From positions 97,692-161,691 of the forward strand of contig JAFWLM010000088.1 of the NCBI GenBank assembly GCA_017511045.1: DNA of 64,000 bases, read 5' to 3'. Origin of the DNA: Lachnospiraceae bacterium. Its GTDB lineage: Bacteria > Bacillota > Clostridia > Lachnospirales > Lachnospiraceae. Shown here in pieces: positions 16,875 through 26,432 of this stretch; position 1 is the first letter of the stretch, and each line of letters begins with the position of its first letter. The position numbers and the translations under genes are program-made. Below the pieces are notes generated by a model, which was not told the origin of the DNA, ran no database searches, and saw only the letters and a list, made by a program, of their open reading frames with translations.

Positions 16875-17480
16875 TTGGCTAAAGAAAGAGAACTGAAATG
16901 GGTCAAAGAAGCCCAGGAAGAAATGGAAGAAGAAGTAAAAGAAACAGCGGAAGCGGAAGAGACTGAAGCAGCAGAAGAAACTTCTGAATCAGAAGAGAAC
17001 ACTGCCGATGAGGCAGCGGAAGAAGTTTTAGAAGAATCTGCTGAAGAAGCCGATGGAAAACTGCAGGAGGCTGTTGAGAGATACCAGAGGCTGTTCGCGG
17101 AATTTGATAATTTCCGCAAGAGAACGGATAAAGAAAAAGCAGCCCGTTATGACATGGGTGCAAAAGATGTGATCGAAAAGATCCTTCCGGTATTGGATAA
17201 TTTTGAACTTGCTTTAAAGAACGTGCCGGATGATAAGGAAGCATCTGCCTTTGCAGAAGGAATGGAAATGATCCATAAGCAGTTTGTAAAGGTGCTGGAA
17301 GACCTCGGTGTTACGCCAATCGAGGCAGTCGGAAAAGAGTTTGATCCGGCATTCCATAACGCAGTGATGCATGTGGATGATGAAGAAGCCGGCGACAACA
17401 TCGTTGTGGAGGAGTTCCAGAAAGGCTATATGTACAAAGAACATGTTGTCAGATACAGCATGGTCAAAGTTGCAAATTAG
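16875..17480 (+). CDS. grpE: Nucleotide exchange factor GrpE
   Basis: A 201-residue GrpE that releases ADP from DnaK. A strongly acidic, disordered N-terminus (about residues 15-60, runs of Glu) leads to the long coiled-coil helix and the core FDNFRKRTDKEK...ILPVLDNFELAL, ending in the beta-domain. The start is a TTG at 16875 behind AGGCGG with 8-nt spacing. A non-ATG start may tune its amount relative to DnaK. Confidence 0.95.
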   Translation: MAKERELKWVKEAQEEMEEEVKETAEAEETEAAEETSESEENTADEAAEEVLEESAEEADGKLQEAVERYQRLFAEFDNFRKRTDKEKAARYDMGAKDVIEKILPVLDNFELALKNVPDDKEASAFAEGMEMIHKQFVKVLEDLGVTPIEAVGKEFDPAFHNAVMHVDDEEAGDNIVVEEFQKGYMYKEHVVRYSMVKVAN

Positions 17481-17571
17481 GCTCCGCCTAATTCACAACA
17501 GGGAGTGCACACGGATTTGACAAAGTAAGTGCTTCGCACATCAAATCCGGCGCTATACAGCAGAGCTGTAT
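17475..17571 (+). other. Three serial hairpins in the grpE-dnaK spacer
   Basis: Within the 171-nt gap lie AATTAGGC-TCC-GCCTAATT (17475-17493, covering the grpE stop), CGGATTTGA (17512-17520) with TCAAATCCG (17541-17549) enclosing an inner GTGC-TTC-GCAC, and ATACAGC-AGA-GCTGTAT (17555-17571). None has a T run. They look like RNA processing or stabilising structures that let dnaK mRNA outlast the upstream part. Confidence 0.6.
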
Positions 17572-17615
17572 TATTTAGAGATTACGCCATAGAGGCGAAT
17601 ATATATAAAAATTAA

Positions 17616-19535
<1,920 letters not shown>

Positions 19536-19557
19536 TTAATAGATTCTAATACGTTTA

Positions 19558-19586
19558 AGGAACCCGGAATTTCCTTCCGGGTTCCT
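19558..19586 (+). other. Intercistronic hairpin between dnaK and dnaJ
   Basis: AGGAACCCGGAA (19558-19569) pairs perfectly with TTCCGGGTTCCT (19575-19586) around a 5-nt loop. No T run follows, so it probably shields dnaK mRNA or lowers read-through to dnaJ rather than fully terminating. Confidence 0.65.
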
Positions 19587-19620
19587 GATGTAAATAAAAA
19601 GACAATAACAGGAAAAGAAA

Positions 19621-20748
19621 ATGGCTGACAAGAGAGATTATTATGAGGTTCTGGGTGTTGAAAAAACAGCTTCCCAGGACGACATCAAAAAAGCATACAG
19701 AAAGCTGGCAAAGAAATACCATCCGGATATGAACCCGGGCGATAAGGAAGCGGAAGCGAAGTTTAAGGAAGCTTCTGAAGCGTATGGTGTGCTGAGCGAC
19801 GAGACCAAGCGGAAACAGTATGACCAGTTCGGACATGCAGCCTTTGATGGGGCTGCCGGCGGAGCAGGCGGATTCAACTATCAGAACATGAATGTGGATG
19901 ATATCTTAAGAGGTTTCGGCTTCGGAGATATCTTCGGCGATCTCTTCGGTGGTATGGGCGGCAGATCTTCCGGTTTTGGTGGAAGAAGCCAGGCGTACAA
20001 TGGCCCGATGAAAGGACGTAATGTCGGAACGACAGTCCGTATCGCGTTTGAAGAGGCGGTCTTCGGATGTGAAAAACAGGTTGAGATCAGCTATAAGGAA
20101 GAATGTGAGTCCTGCCATGGAACCGGTGCAAAACCGGGCACGAGTCCTGAAACCTGTCCTACCTGTGGAGGTTCCGGTCAGGTCGTCCGCCAGAGGCAGA
20201 GCTTGTTTGGCGTGATGAGAGAAGTGGGCGTCTGCAATGAGTGCGGCGGCAGTGGTAAAGTCGTGAAGGAAAAATGCCCGACTTGTCGCGGCAACGGATA
20301 TAAGAACACGAAAAAGAAGATCTCCGTTACGATCCCTGCCGGCATTGATTCCGGACAGAGCATCCGTATTGCAGGAATGGGCGAACCGGGAACAAACGGC
20401 GGCTCCCGCGGTGATCTTTTAGTTGAAGTCATTGTTGCCCGTCATCCGATCTTTATGCGGGATGGCATGAATCTCTTCTCAACAGCATCGATCACATTTA
20501 CGGAGGCAGCGCTTGGCGGAGATGTTAAGATCAAAACGATCGATGGAGATGTATTATTCCCGATCAAAGCCGGGACCCAGACAGATACCAAGATCCGTCT
20601 GAAAGGCAAAGGAGTTCCATCCTTAAGAGATCCGTCCAAACGAGGCGACCAGTATACGACCCTAGTTGTAAAAGTACCGGAGCGCATGAACTCCAAGCAG
20701 AAAGAAGCGTTAAAGAAGTTTGATGAGGTAATGTACCCGAAGAAATAA
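19621..20748 (+). CDS. dnaJ: Molecular chaperone DnaJ (Hsp40)
   Basis: A 375-residue class I J-protein. The J domain contains the HPD tripeptide ([10 protein letters not shown]); a Gly/Phe-rich linker follows; then four CxxCxGxG zinc motifs are visible as [24 protein letters not shown] and CPTCRGNG, and the C-terminal substrate-binding beta-sandwich. It stimulates DnaK ATPase. CAGGAAAAG precedes the ATG. A terminator at 20771 ends the heat-shock operon. Confidence 0.98.
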   Translation: MADKRDYYEVLGVEKTASQDDIKKAYRKLAKKYHPDMNPGDKEAEAKFKEASEAYGVLSDETKRKQYDQFGHAAFDGAAGGAGGFNYQNMNVDDILRGFGFGDIFGDLFGGMGGRSSGFGGRSQAYNGPMKGRNVGTTVRIAFEEAVFGCEKQVEISYKEECESCHGTGAKPGTSPETCPTCGGSGQVVRQRQSLFGVMREVGVCNECGGSGKVVKEKCPTCRGNGYKNTKKKISVTIPAGIDSGQSIRIAGMGEPGTNGGSRGDLLVEVIVARHPIFMRDGMNLFSTASITFTEAALGGDVKIKTIDGDVLFPIKAGTQTDTKIRLKGKGVPSLRDPSKRGDQYTTLVVKVPERMNSKQKEALKKFDEVMYPKK

Positions 20749-20770
20749 ATAACTGAATCCAAGCAACATA

Positions 20771-20804
20771 AACTCCGACAGAGATGTTTTCTGCCGGAGT
20801 TTTG
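20771..20804 (+). terminator. Terminator after dnaJ
   Basis: AACTCCG (20771-20777) with CGGAGTT (20795-20801), extended inward by CAGA/TCTG after one mismatch, runs into TTTT. It separates the heat-shock operon from prmA. Confidence 0.75.
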
Positions 20805-20820
20805 TGTTTCAAGGACTTTC

Positions 20821-20848
20821 TTGTATCATTTTAAAAATATGATACAAT
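20821..20848 (+). promoter_or_regulatory. prmA promoter inside a 9-9-9 inverted repeat
   Basis: TTGTAT (20821-20826) and TACAAT (20843-20848) are 16 nt apart. The same stretch is a perfect dyad, TTGTATCAT (20821-20829), 9-nt spacer, ATGATACAA (20839-20847). The geometry equals CIRCE (9-N9-9), but the arm sequence differs, so it is likely another repressor's operator. Confidence 0.65.
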
Positions 20849-20885
20849 CTGAAATGCAATTACGGATAAACAAGAGGAGATAAGG

Positions 20886-22004
20886 ATGAGGTGGACAAAG
20901 TATACGGTTAAGACAACGACGAAAGATGCAGATATGGTCAGTGCCATTTTGATGGACTATGACATCAATGATGTGCAGATTGAGAATAATGTTCAGCTGA
21001 CGGATGAGGAACTGAACCAGATGTACGCGGATTTCGTTAAAGAACTGCCGCCGGATGATGGCTCATGTTCATTAAGCTTTTATGTGGAATTCGAAGACAG
21101 TGCTGACCGGACAGAAATGGATGAAAAAATCGATGCGCTTGCAAAAGGACTGGAAGAAGCGGTTGAGCTTTTCGGAATAGAGCCGACCGAACTGGTTTGT
21201 GAAGATCTGAATTCCGCAGATTGGGAAAACAACTGGAAAGAATTCTTTAAATCTTTTACAGTTGACCGCATCCTGATCGCACCGACCTGGGAGGAGCTGC
21301 CGGAGGATCTTGGAAGTGTCAGCCCGGTCGAGGAGATCCACACATTTGTTCATACGGAGGAAACGGCTGAAGTTTCTGATACCGATGGCAAAGCACCGGA
21401 AACAAGTTACGATGCAGGTGGTAATGTGGAACCGCAGCAGAACGCGCAGACTCCGGACATTATCATTCGGATCGATCCGGGTATGGCATTCGGAACCGGA
21501 ACGCATGAAACGACCAGGCTTTGTCTCCGAGAACTTCAGAACTATTTAAAGGCTGGAGATAAGGTCTTAGATCTTGGCTGTGGCAGCGGTATTTTAGGGA
21601 TCGCGGCCATGAAGCTTGGAGCAGAAAGAATCGTTTCTGTAGACATCGACGAACAGGCGGTCGCAGTTGCTGAAGAAAACTTTGAGATCAACGAAGTTGC
21701 AAAAGAAAAGAGCAGCTTTTATATCGGTAATGTGGTAGATGATCTTGCTTTGCAGGAAACACTGAAAGCGGAATGTGATACAGGCTTTGATCTTGTAACG
21801 ATCAATATCCTTGCAGATGTCATTGCTGTTATGATGCCGGCATTGGATCAGTATCTGAAGCAGGACGGTATTTTGATCACTTCCGGAATATTAAACGAAA
21901 AAGAGCAGTTGATCCGGGATGCCATCGAAGCGAATCCAAATCTTGAGTTGAAAGAGGTTCAGCACGACGGTGACTGGGTAAGTATCACGGCGGTTCGCAA
22001 ATAG
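20886..22004 (+). CDS. prmA: Ribosomal protein L11 methyltransferase PrmA, with an insert
   Basis: PrmA trimethylates L11 using S-adenosylmethionine. The class I methyltransferase core shows VLDLGCGSGILGIAAMKLGA, VSVDIDEQAV, and the family motif RIDPGMAFGTGTHETT. At 372 residues it exceeds the usual 300-315, because an acidic low-complexity insert (about residues 145-192) lies before the catalytic domain. CAAGAGGAGATAAGG precedes the ATG. In Firmicutes prmA commonly follows dnaJ, as here, but it has its own promoter. Confidence 0.94.
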   Translation: MRWTKYTVKTTTKDADMVSAILMDYDINDVQIENNVQLTDEELNQMYADFVKELPPDDGSCSLSFYVEFEDSADRTEMDEKIDALAKGLEEAVELFGIEPTELVCEDLNSADWENNWKEFFKSFTVDRILIAPTWEELPEDLGSVSPVEEIHTFVHTEETAEVSDTDGKAPETSYDAGGNVEPQQNAQTPDIIIRIDPGMAFGTGTHETTRLCLRELQNYLKAGDKVLDLGCGSGILGIAAMKLGAERIVSVDIDEQAVAVAEENFEINEVAKEKSSFYIGNVVDDLALQETLKAECDTGFDLVTINILADVIAVMMPALDQYLKQDGILITSGILNEKEQLIRDAIEANPNLELKEVQHDGDWVSITAVRK

Positions 22005-22060
22005 AACAAAGCCTGTAAAAAAAGAGCAAGGCTGAAAAAAACGGACTGTAAAAAAAGAAT

Positions 22061-22093
22061 AAAAACGACTGTCTGGCAGGACAGTCGTTTTTT
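22061..22093 (+). terminator. Terminator after prmA
   Basis: AAAAACGACTGTC (22061-22073) pairs with GACAGTCGTTTTT (22080-22092) over a 6-nt loop. A and T tracts on both sides let it also serve the minus-strand gene ending at 22155. Confidence 0.92.
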
Positions 22094-22154
22094 GATGAAA
22101 AGATGATTAAAAAGGTTTTTAACACAGTAGGCATTACGCCTTAATATTCAGAAA

Positions 22155-22304
22155 TTAGTCGATCGGGAATTCGCTTTCATCAGCGATTCTTGCGCCACAG
22201 AAAGGACAAAACGGAAGATTTGCGCTTACTGCATGACCGCAATGGCAGTATCTTTTGATTCCGACGTGAGCAAGTTTCTCGAAGAATGATTTGATAGTTC
22301 TCAT
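22155..22304 (-). CDS. 49-residue zinc-ribbon protein
   Basis: A short minus-strand gene: ATG at 22304, TAA at 22155. AGGAGGT (complement of 22312-22318) lies 7 nt before the start, which is the best evidence that it is real. The product has CHCGH (C20, C22) and CPFCG (C33, C36), a compact zinc ribbon or rubredoxin-knuckle-like pair, with a basic amphipathic N-terminus (RTIKSFFEKL) and an acidic tail. I do not recognise a named family. It stands alone between the prmA terminator and the first LysR gene. Confidence 0.75.
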   Translation of the reverse strand: MRTIKSFFEKLAHVGIKRYCHCGHAVSANLPFCPFCGARIADESEFPID

Positions 22305-22447
22305 GGTTTGTACCTCCTGATTTATTATGAGTTTTAAGTTGTTTTTTTACTTTTGAGAGTCTGTATCTCTCTCATCTGTCTGCATTGTAAAACACAATCT
22401 ATTTAAAATCCAATGATAAATAATGATAAAACGATTTGCTTTTTTAA

Positions 22448-22476
22448 TTGATAGAGAGTAACATAAATTATATAAA
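22448..22476 (+). promoter_or_regulatory. Promoter of the first LysR gene
   Basis: TTGATA (22448-22453), 17 nt, TATAAA (22471-22476). The start site would lie near 22483, leaving a leader of about 110 nt before ATG 22595. Nothing else is apparent in this AT-rich 290-bp gap. Confidence 0.6.
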
Positions 22477-22594
22477 AACTGTTAAAGATATAATCACTTC
22501 CTAAATCGTTGACTGTGCAGTTTCCCGGGAAGCAATGTTGCATCCTGTTTTACAAAAACTTACAGTTCTGATTGAAAAGAGAAGAGGACAGAAT

Positions 22595-23494
22595 ATGAAC
22601 CAGAGACAGCTTGAGATCTTTACAACCTTAGCAGAAACTTTGAACTTTACAAAAACGGCAGAGCAACTGTATCTTTCGCAGACGACGGTAACGCTTCAAA
22701 TTCATAACCTGGAAGAAGAACTGAATGTGAAACTCTTTGACCGGACCAGTCGTTCCGTCAGTCTGACTTATGCCGGAGAAGTTTTTCTGGAAGGAGCAAA
22801 AGAAATACTTGCAAAGATCCAGAAAACCGTTGATGCTACGGCCTATGCTGATCAGGGATATATTGGTAAGATTAAGATCGGCTTTGCTGATGATGTTAAT
22901 GCAACCGGCATTGCAGAAATGGTTCGCACATTTGCGGAACAGCATACGAATATTCTGTTTCAGGTTTCAGGAGGATATCCGGGAGATCTGATCAATACAT
23001 TAATGTCCGAGGAAAACGATCTGATCCTGATTCCGTCTTTCAGCGGCATCTCGAGTAAGAACATGAGTTTTCACAAGCTGGGCTCCTATAAATCTGTTGC
23101 CGCATTTCACAAGAGCCATCCGTTCGCGAAAAAAAGAAAACTGAAATATTCTGATTTTGAGGGGAAGAGTTATATCTATACCTCCGGAAATGAAGCCGTT
23201 CTGGATTTCACCGGAGAGTTCCTGCACCAACTTGAGCTTTCCGATGTCCACGTGAATATCTTTGCCCGCACGGATAATATCGATGCTGTCTTCTTTATGC
23301 TTGATGCCAATCTGGGGTTTACCGTTCTCCCGGAATACTTTATCGGACGCTTTTCCGGGAGCTCTAACATCAAAGTCTGTCCGATCGATGAGCCGCTGAA
23401 ACCAACCGATTTCTATGCCATCTGGAAAACCAAAAAACAGTCTCAGGCAATGGAGCAGTTCCTGACCTTCCTGAAAGAATATTACCCGGAATAG
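22595..23494 (+). CDS. LysR-family transcriptional regulator
   Basis: A 299-residue LTTR. The N-terminal winged helix reads MNQRQLEIFTTLAETLNFTKTAEQLYLSQTTVTLQIHNLEEEL, followed by the linker helix and a two-lobe co-inducer-binding domain. The start at 22595 follows AGAGGA; an upstream in-frame extension from 22535 adds 20 residues foreign to the family. It opens the accessory region and is separated from the next gene by the degenerate 29-bp box at 23519. The effector is unknown; a neighbouring catabolic substrate is the likeliest. Confidence 0.9.
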   Translation: MNQRQLEIFTTLAETLNFTKTAEQLYLSQTTVTLQIHNLEEELNVKLFDRTSRSVSLTYAGEVFLEGAKEILAKIQKTVDATAYADQGYIGKIKIGFADDVNATGIAEMVRTFAEQHTNILFQVSGGYPGDLINTLMSEENDLILIPSFSGISSKNMSFHKLGSYKSVAAFHKSHPFAKKRKLKYSDFEGKSYIYTSGNEAVLDFTGEFLHQLELSDVHVNIFARTDNIDAVFFMLDANLGFTVLPEYFIGRFSGSSNIKVCPIDEPLKPTDFYAIWKTKKQSQAMEQFLTFLKEYYPE

Positions 23495-23518
23495 GCATTG
23501 TATACTGTGGGGGGCTTC

Positions 23519-23547
23519 TGAATCACCTCATCTATTATTTGCATTTC
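23519..23547 (+). repeat. Degenerate third copy of the 29-bp box
   Basis: This stretch matches the 29-bp repeat of 25083 and 27511 at 22 of 29 positions, keeping ACCTCAT and GCATTT. It lies 113 bp before the small gene at 23632. A TATAAT at 23594-23599 and a GTACA-N7-TGTAC dyad (23567-23583) follow in the same gap. Confidence 0.6.
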
Positions 23548-23631
23548 ATATCCCTTCTTTTAATGGGTACACTTGTTTTGTACAAAGGGAGAGTATAATT
23601 ACTGGAAAAGCTGTTTTAGGGAGATGATATT

Positions 23632-23955
23632 ATGGTTTTGATCAAATTGCCCTGGAGGGAGAGAAAACTGATCTCCGATGTGGCTAAGCTGTATTGTGAT
23701 ATCGCGATCAACGGAGAAGGTTTTGATGACCGGATCCGTCAGTTTTGGAGAATCTCCATGTATGTTAAAATCGGACTTCTCAGTGATGAGGATACAAGGA
23801 CGATCTGTACGGCGATGGAGTCTTTTTATGAAGTTTATCAGAATCGACCGGCTTATAAAGATCCGGATGGAAGCTTCCGAAATCTGGGAAAAGTGATCCC
23901 GAAACTACGCAAACTTCTTGAGGATCGACCGGCGAAATCTGAAAAAAACGGCTGA
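23632..23955 (+). CDS. Small conserved-looking protein, function unknown
   Basis: A 107-residue soluble, largely helical protein starting MVLIKLPWRERKLISDVAKLYCD. No cysteine pairs, Walker motifs, signal or membrane segments are visible. GGGAG precedes the ATG at 23632, and codon use is like its neighbours, so I consider it real. I do not recognise the family. It sits between the two LysR genes and carries a degenerate copy of the box shared with the transporter and PhlG-like genes, which suggests a role tied to the accessory cluster. Confidence 0.6.
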   Translation: MVLIKLPWRERKLISDVAKLYCDIAINGEGFDDRIRQFWRISMYVKIGLLSDEDTRTICTAMESFYEVYQNRPAYKDPDGSFRNLGKVIPKLRKLLEDRPAKSEKNG

Positions 23956-24048
23956 TCGTTTTGTAAATAGCTAAGCACAAAAAAGGCAGAATGAGAAGAA
24001 TCATTTTACCAATTAGTGATGCTTGCTTGATCAACCAAAGAGAGAAGC

Positions 24049-24079
24049 AAAGGGCAGAGGGAACCTCTGTCCTTTTTTA
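24049..24079 (+). terminator. Terminator before the second LysR gene
   Basis: GGGCAGAGG (24052-24060) pairs with CCTCTGTCC (24064-24072), one G-T pair, loop GAA; flanking AAA/TTT extend the stem, and six T residues follow. Confidence 0.88.
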
Positions 24080-24188
24080 TGTACACGCAGAATTAAAAAG
24101 AACCATTTTTAAAATCGGACGCTTGTGATAAAATATGTACAAATACGTTTGCAGATGATTGCAATTTAATTGTTTTCAGAGGTGTTTT

Positions 24189-25076
24189 ATGAATGATGTA
24201 TTGATCCAGTGCTTTCGCGCTGCGACAGAAACATTAAACTTTACAACGGCTGCACAGAGTATCCATATTTCCCAGCCTTCTTTCAGCAGGAATATCGCGA
24301 TGCTGGAAGAGGAACTGGGGTTTAAACTGTTCTGGAGAAGCAAACAGAACGGTATCCGCCTGACACCTGCAGGTGCTTCTTTGTATAACGGCCTGTTTGA
24401 CATCGAAAAACAATATAATGATCTGCTGGAAAAGGCCAGACAGATCAGCAGAGGAGAAGAAGGAAAGCTGGTGATCGGTGTTTTAAACGGCATCGTATTG
24501 GACAGCCAGTCTTTTTATCATATTAAAAAATTCCGGAAACAGTATCCTCAGGTCGAAGTGCAGCTGAAAAGTTGTACCCTGTATGAGCTGGAAACAAACC
24601 TGCTGAAGGGTATCTGTGATGTCTGCTTTATGATGGCAGGTATTGTGAATGAAAAGGATGAGATCCTCTTTGAAAAAGTTTATTCCGTCCCAACATACTT
24701 TGTGGTTCCGAAAACAGCCGGGTTTGAGGCAGGAAAAGCCTATTTGCTGAAGGAATTAAAAGACCAGGTCTTTCTTTTGTCTGAAGAGTATCCTGAGATC
24801 AATAAAAATGTCATTGAGCTTTGCAGGAATGCAGGGTTTGAACCGCTCCTGAAGATGGCTCCGGACTATGAAACGAAGATGCTCTGGGCAGAGACGGGAG
24901 AAGGCGTAACGGCGATCACTCTGGATCAGTACGTAAAGAACAGTTCCCACATCGACGTGATCAAAGTAGCGGAAATGCCTGATATGGACTATTCCATCTG
25001 CTGGAATAAGGAAAACTATAATCCTGCCATTGCCTTGTTCTATTCTCTGATCGATGAAGTGAGGCAGACGTACTGA
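24189..25076 (+). CDS. LysR-family transcriptional regulator, likely regulator of the cluster
   Basis: A 295-residue LTTR with the helix-turn-helix FRAATETLNFTTAAQSIHISQPSFSRNIAMLEEELGFKLF and a standard effector domain. ATG 24189 follows GAGGTG at good spacing; the longer frame from 24159 is not needed. It is encoded in the same direction, directly before the MFS/URO-D/PhlG-like genes. The 29-bp box begins 7 bp after its stop codon and recurs before the PhlG-like gene, making this protein the first candidate for reading that box, although LTTR genes more often face their targets divergently. Confidence 0.9.
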   Translation: MNDVLIQCFRAATETLNFTTAAQSIHISQPSFSRNIAMLEEELGFKLFWRSKQNGIRLTPAGASLYNGLFDIEKQYNDLLEKARQISRGEEGKLVIGVLNGIVLDSQSFYHIKKFRKQYPQVEVQLKSCTLYELETNLLKGICDVCFMMAGIVNEKDEILFEKVYSVPTYFVVPKTAGFEAGKAYLLKELKDQVFLLSEEYPEINKNVIELCRNAGFEPLLKMAPDYETKMLWAETGEGVTAITLDQYVKNSSHIDVIKVAEMPDMDYSICWNKENYNPAIALFYSLIDEVRQTY

Positions 25077-25082
25077 AGATAC

Positions 25083-25111
25083 TGAATGACCTCATAGTTT
25101 TTTAGCATTTT
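25083..25111 (+). repeat. 29-bp box, copy 1 (upstream of MFS gene 1)
   Basis: TGAATGACCTCATAG... continuing to ...TTAGCATTTT. It is identical over all 29 bp to 27511-27539. It contains the short dyad ATGA-CC-TCAT (25086-25095). It starts 97 bp before the MFS start codon. A shared operator or activator site is the simplest reading. Confidence 0.85.
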
Positions 25112-25120
25112 CTATTTAAG

Positions 25121-25179
25121 CCTCTTTTCCATAAGATAAATACAGAAGAGTATCTGTCTTATGGGGAAGAGGTTTTTTT
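25121..25179 (+). promoter_or_regulatory. Terminator-like hairpin abutting the MFS start codon
   Basis: CCTCTTTTCCATAAGA (25121-25136) pairs with TCTTATGGGGAAGAGG (25157-25172), with two G-T pairs, and is followed by T7 that ends at the ATG. The only Shine-Dalgarno-like sequence (GAAGAGG, 25166-25172) is in the 3' arm. The structure could end the LysR transcript, attenuate the MFS gene, or hide its ribosome site. Confidence 0.7.
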
Positions 25180-26388
25180 ATGGCCGAGATCAGAAAACCA
25201 GAAGAAGTCACCTACAGCAAAGCCAGAGTCAACTGGATGATCTTTGCTGTTGTTTTCTGCATGGTGATTCAGGGGTTCGGTATATTCAAACTTGTCCCGA
25301 TGCAGGAAGCGATCCAGACTTATTTTCACATCAATGAAGGCGCATACGGAATCATGGGTTCAGCACAGAACTGGATGATGATCGCGCTGTCTGTTCCGCT
25401 GGCGTATGTTGCCCGCAAAGTCCCCTGTAAATGGGGCTTTTCTATTGGATTTTCCATTGCTGCCTTAGGAATGCTGATCCAGATCCTTTCACATAGCTTC
25501 GTATTGTTTGTGGTCGGAAGAATGCTGGAAGGCGGCGGGTTTGGTTTTGTATCTCTGACATCCGGCTCTTTGATCCTGACGCTGGTTCCTGAAAACAGGA
25601 GAGGGTTCTGGAGCAGCGTGAATATCGTTGCCACAGTGCTTCCTCAGGTCATCATTACAAAAGGCGGAGCAACACTGATGGTGAATTCAGGGCTGTCATT
25701 TAAGCAGGTCTTTGCAATCATCTGTGCGATGTACGTGCTTGCGATCATTATCTGGCTGATCATTGTTCCCCGTACAGTCCGCGTGTATGGTATCGCGGAT
25801 TCTACCAAACCGACAAGAGAACAGACCATGCGGGTGTATAAAAACAAATCAAACTGGCTGGTCTCCATTGCGTTTGTTTCTTTTAACGGGATCGCGATCG
25901 GCTTTACTTCATATATTATTAAATTCCTGAATATGAAAGGAATGTCCATGTCTCAGGCAGCCAATACCTACAGTTATACAACGCTGATTGGTATTGTTGC
26001 TATGATCTTCTTCGGATGGCTGGCGGATAAACTTGGGACAAAGCGGAAAATTGTGATCGTCGGATATCTGTCATGTGCATTGTCGCTCGTGCTTCTTGCT
26101 TTATTACCGGCAAATCTGATGTTCATCTATGTCATCGTTTTCGGAACGCTTCCGCGTTCGATCGCCGGGCTTACCAACGCGACGCCTGTCGATATTGCAG
26201 AATATCCGATGGATATTCCGATCGTAAGCTCCGTCAGGAATATGGTCGCACAGGTCGGCAATGTCCTTATGACGATCTCAATGGGATTTCTGATCCAGTA
26301 TATGGGATATGAATTTACGATATTTATACTTGCGGGAACCTCTGTGGTTGCTGCGATTCTTTGGTTTTTTGCAAAAAAGATTCCGTAA
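25180..26388 (+). CDS. MFS transporter (paralogue 1)
   Basis: A 402-residue major facilitator with about 12 hydrophobic helices and no signal peptide. An MFS loop signature is visible as GWLADKLGTKRK between helices 8 and 9. The protein is clearly paralogous to the MFS at 31435: shared segments include KNKSNWLV, TKRKI and GTLPRS, and each gene is associated with a PhlG-like gene. Substrate unknown; from context an aromatic or carboxylate compound is plausible. Translation likely depends on GAAGAGG, which lies within the hairpin just upstream. Confidence 0.88.
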   Translation: MAEIRKPEEVTYSKARVNWMIFAVVFCMVIQGFGIFKLVPMQEAIQTYFHINEGAYGIMGSAQNWMMIALSVPLAYVARKVPCKWGFSIGFSIAALGMLIQILSHSFVLFVVGRMLEGGGFGFVSLTSGSLILTLVPENRRGFWSSVNIVATVLPQVIITKGGATLMVNSGLSFKQVFAIICAMYVLAIIIWLIIVPRTVRVYGIADSTKPTREQTMRVYKNKSNWLVSIAFVSFNGIAIGFTSYIIKFLNMKGMSMSQAANTYSYTTLIGIVAMIFFGWLADKLGTKRKIVIVGYLSCALSLVLLALLPANLMFIYVIVFGTLPRSIAGLTNATPVDIAEYPMDIPIVSSVRNMVAQVGNVLMTISMGFLIQYMGYEFTIFILAGTSVVAAILWFFAKKIP

Positions 26389-26432
26389 ACATATATTTTG
26401 AAGCAGAAATAAGAGGGAAAGGAAGGTTGAAA

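Noticed and set aside
25083-25111. 29-bp box as a sigma-54 promoter
   Set aside because: The GG and GC dinucleotides of the -24/-12 elements are not at the proper spacing.
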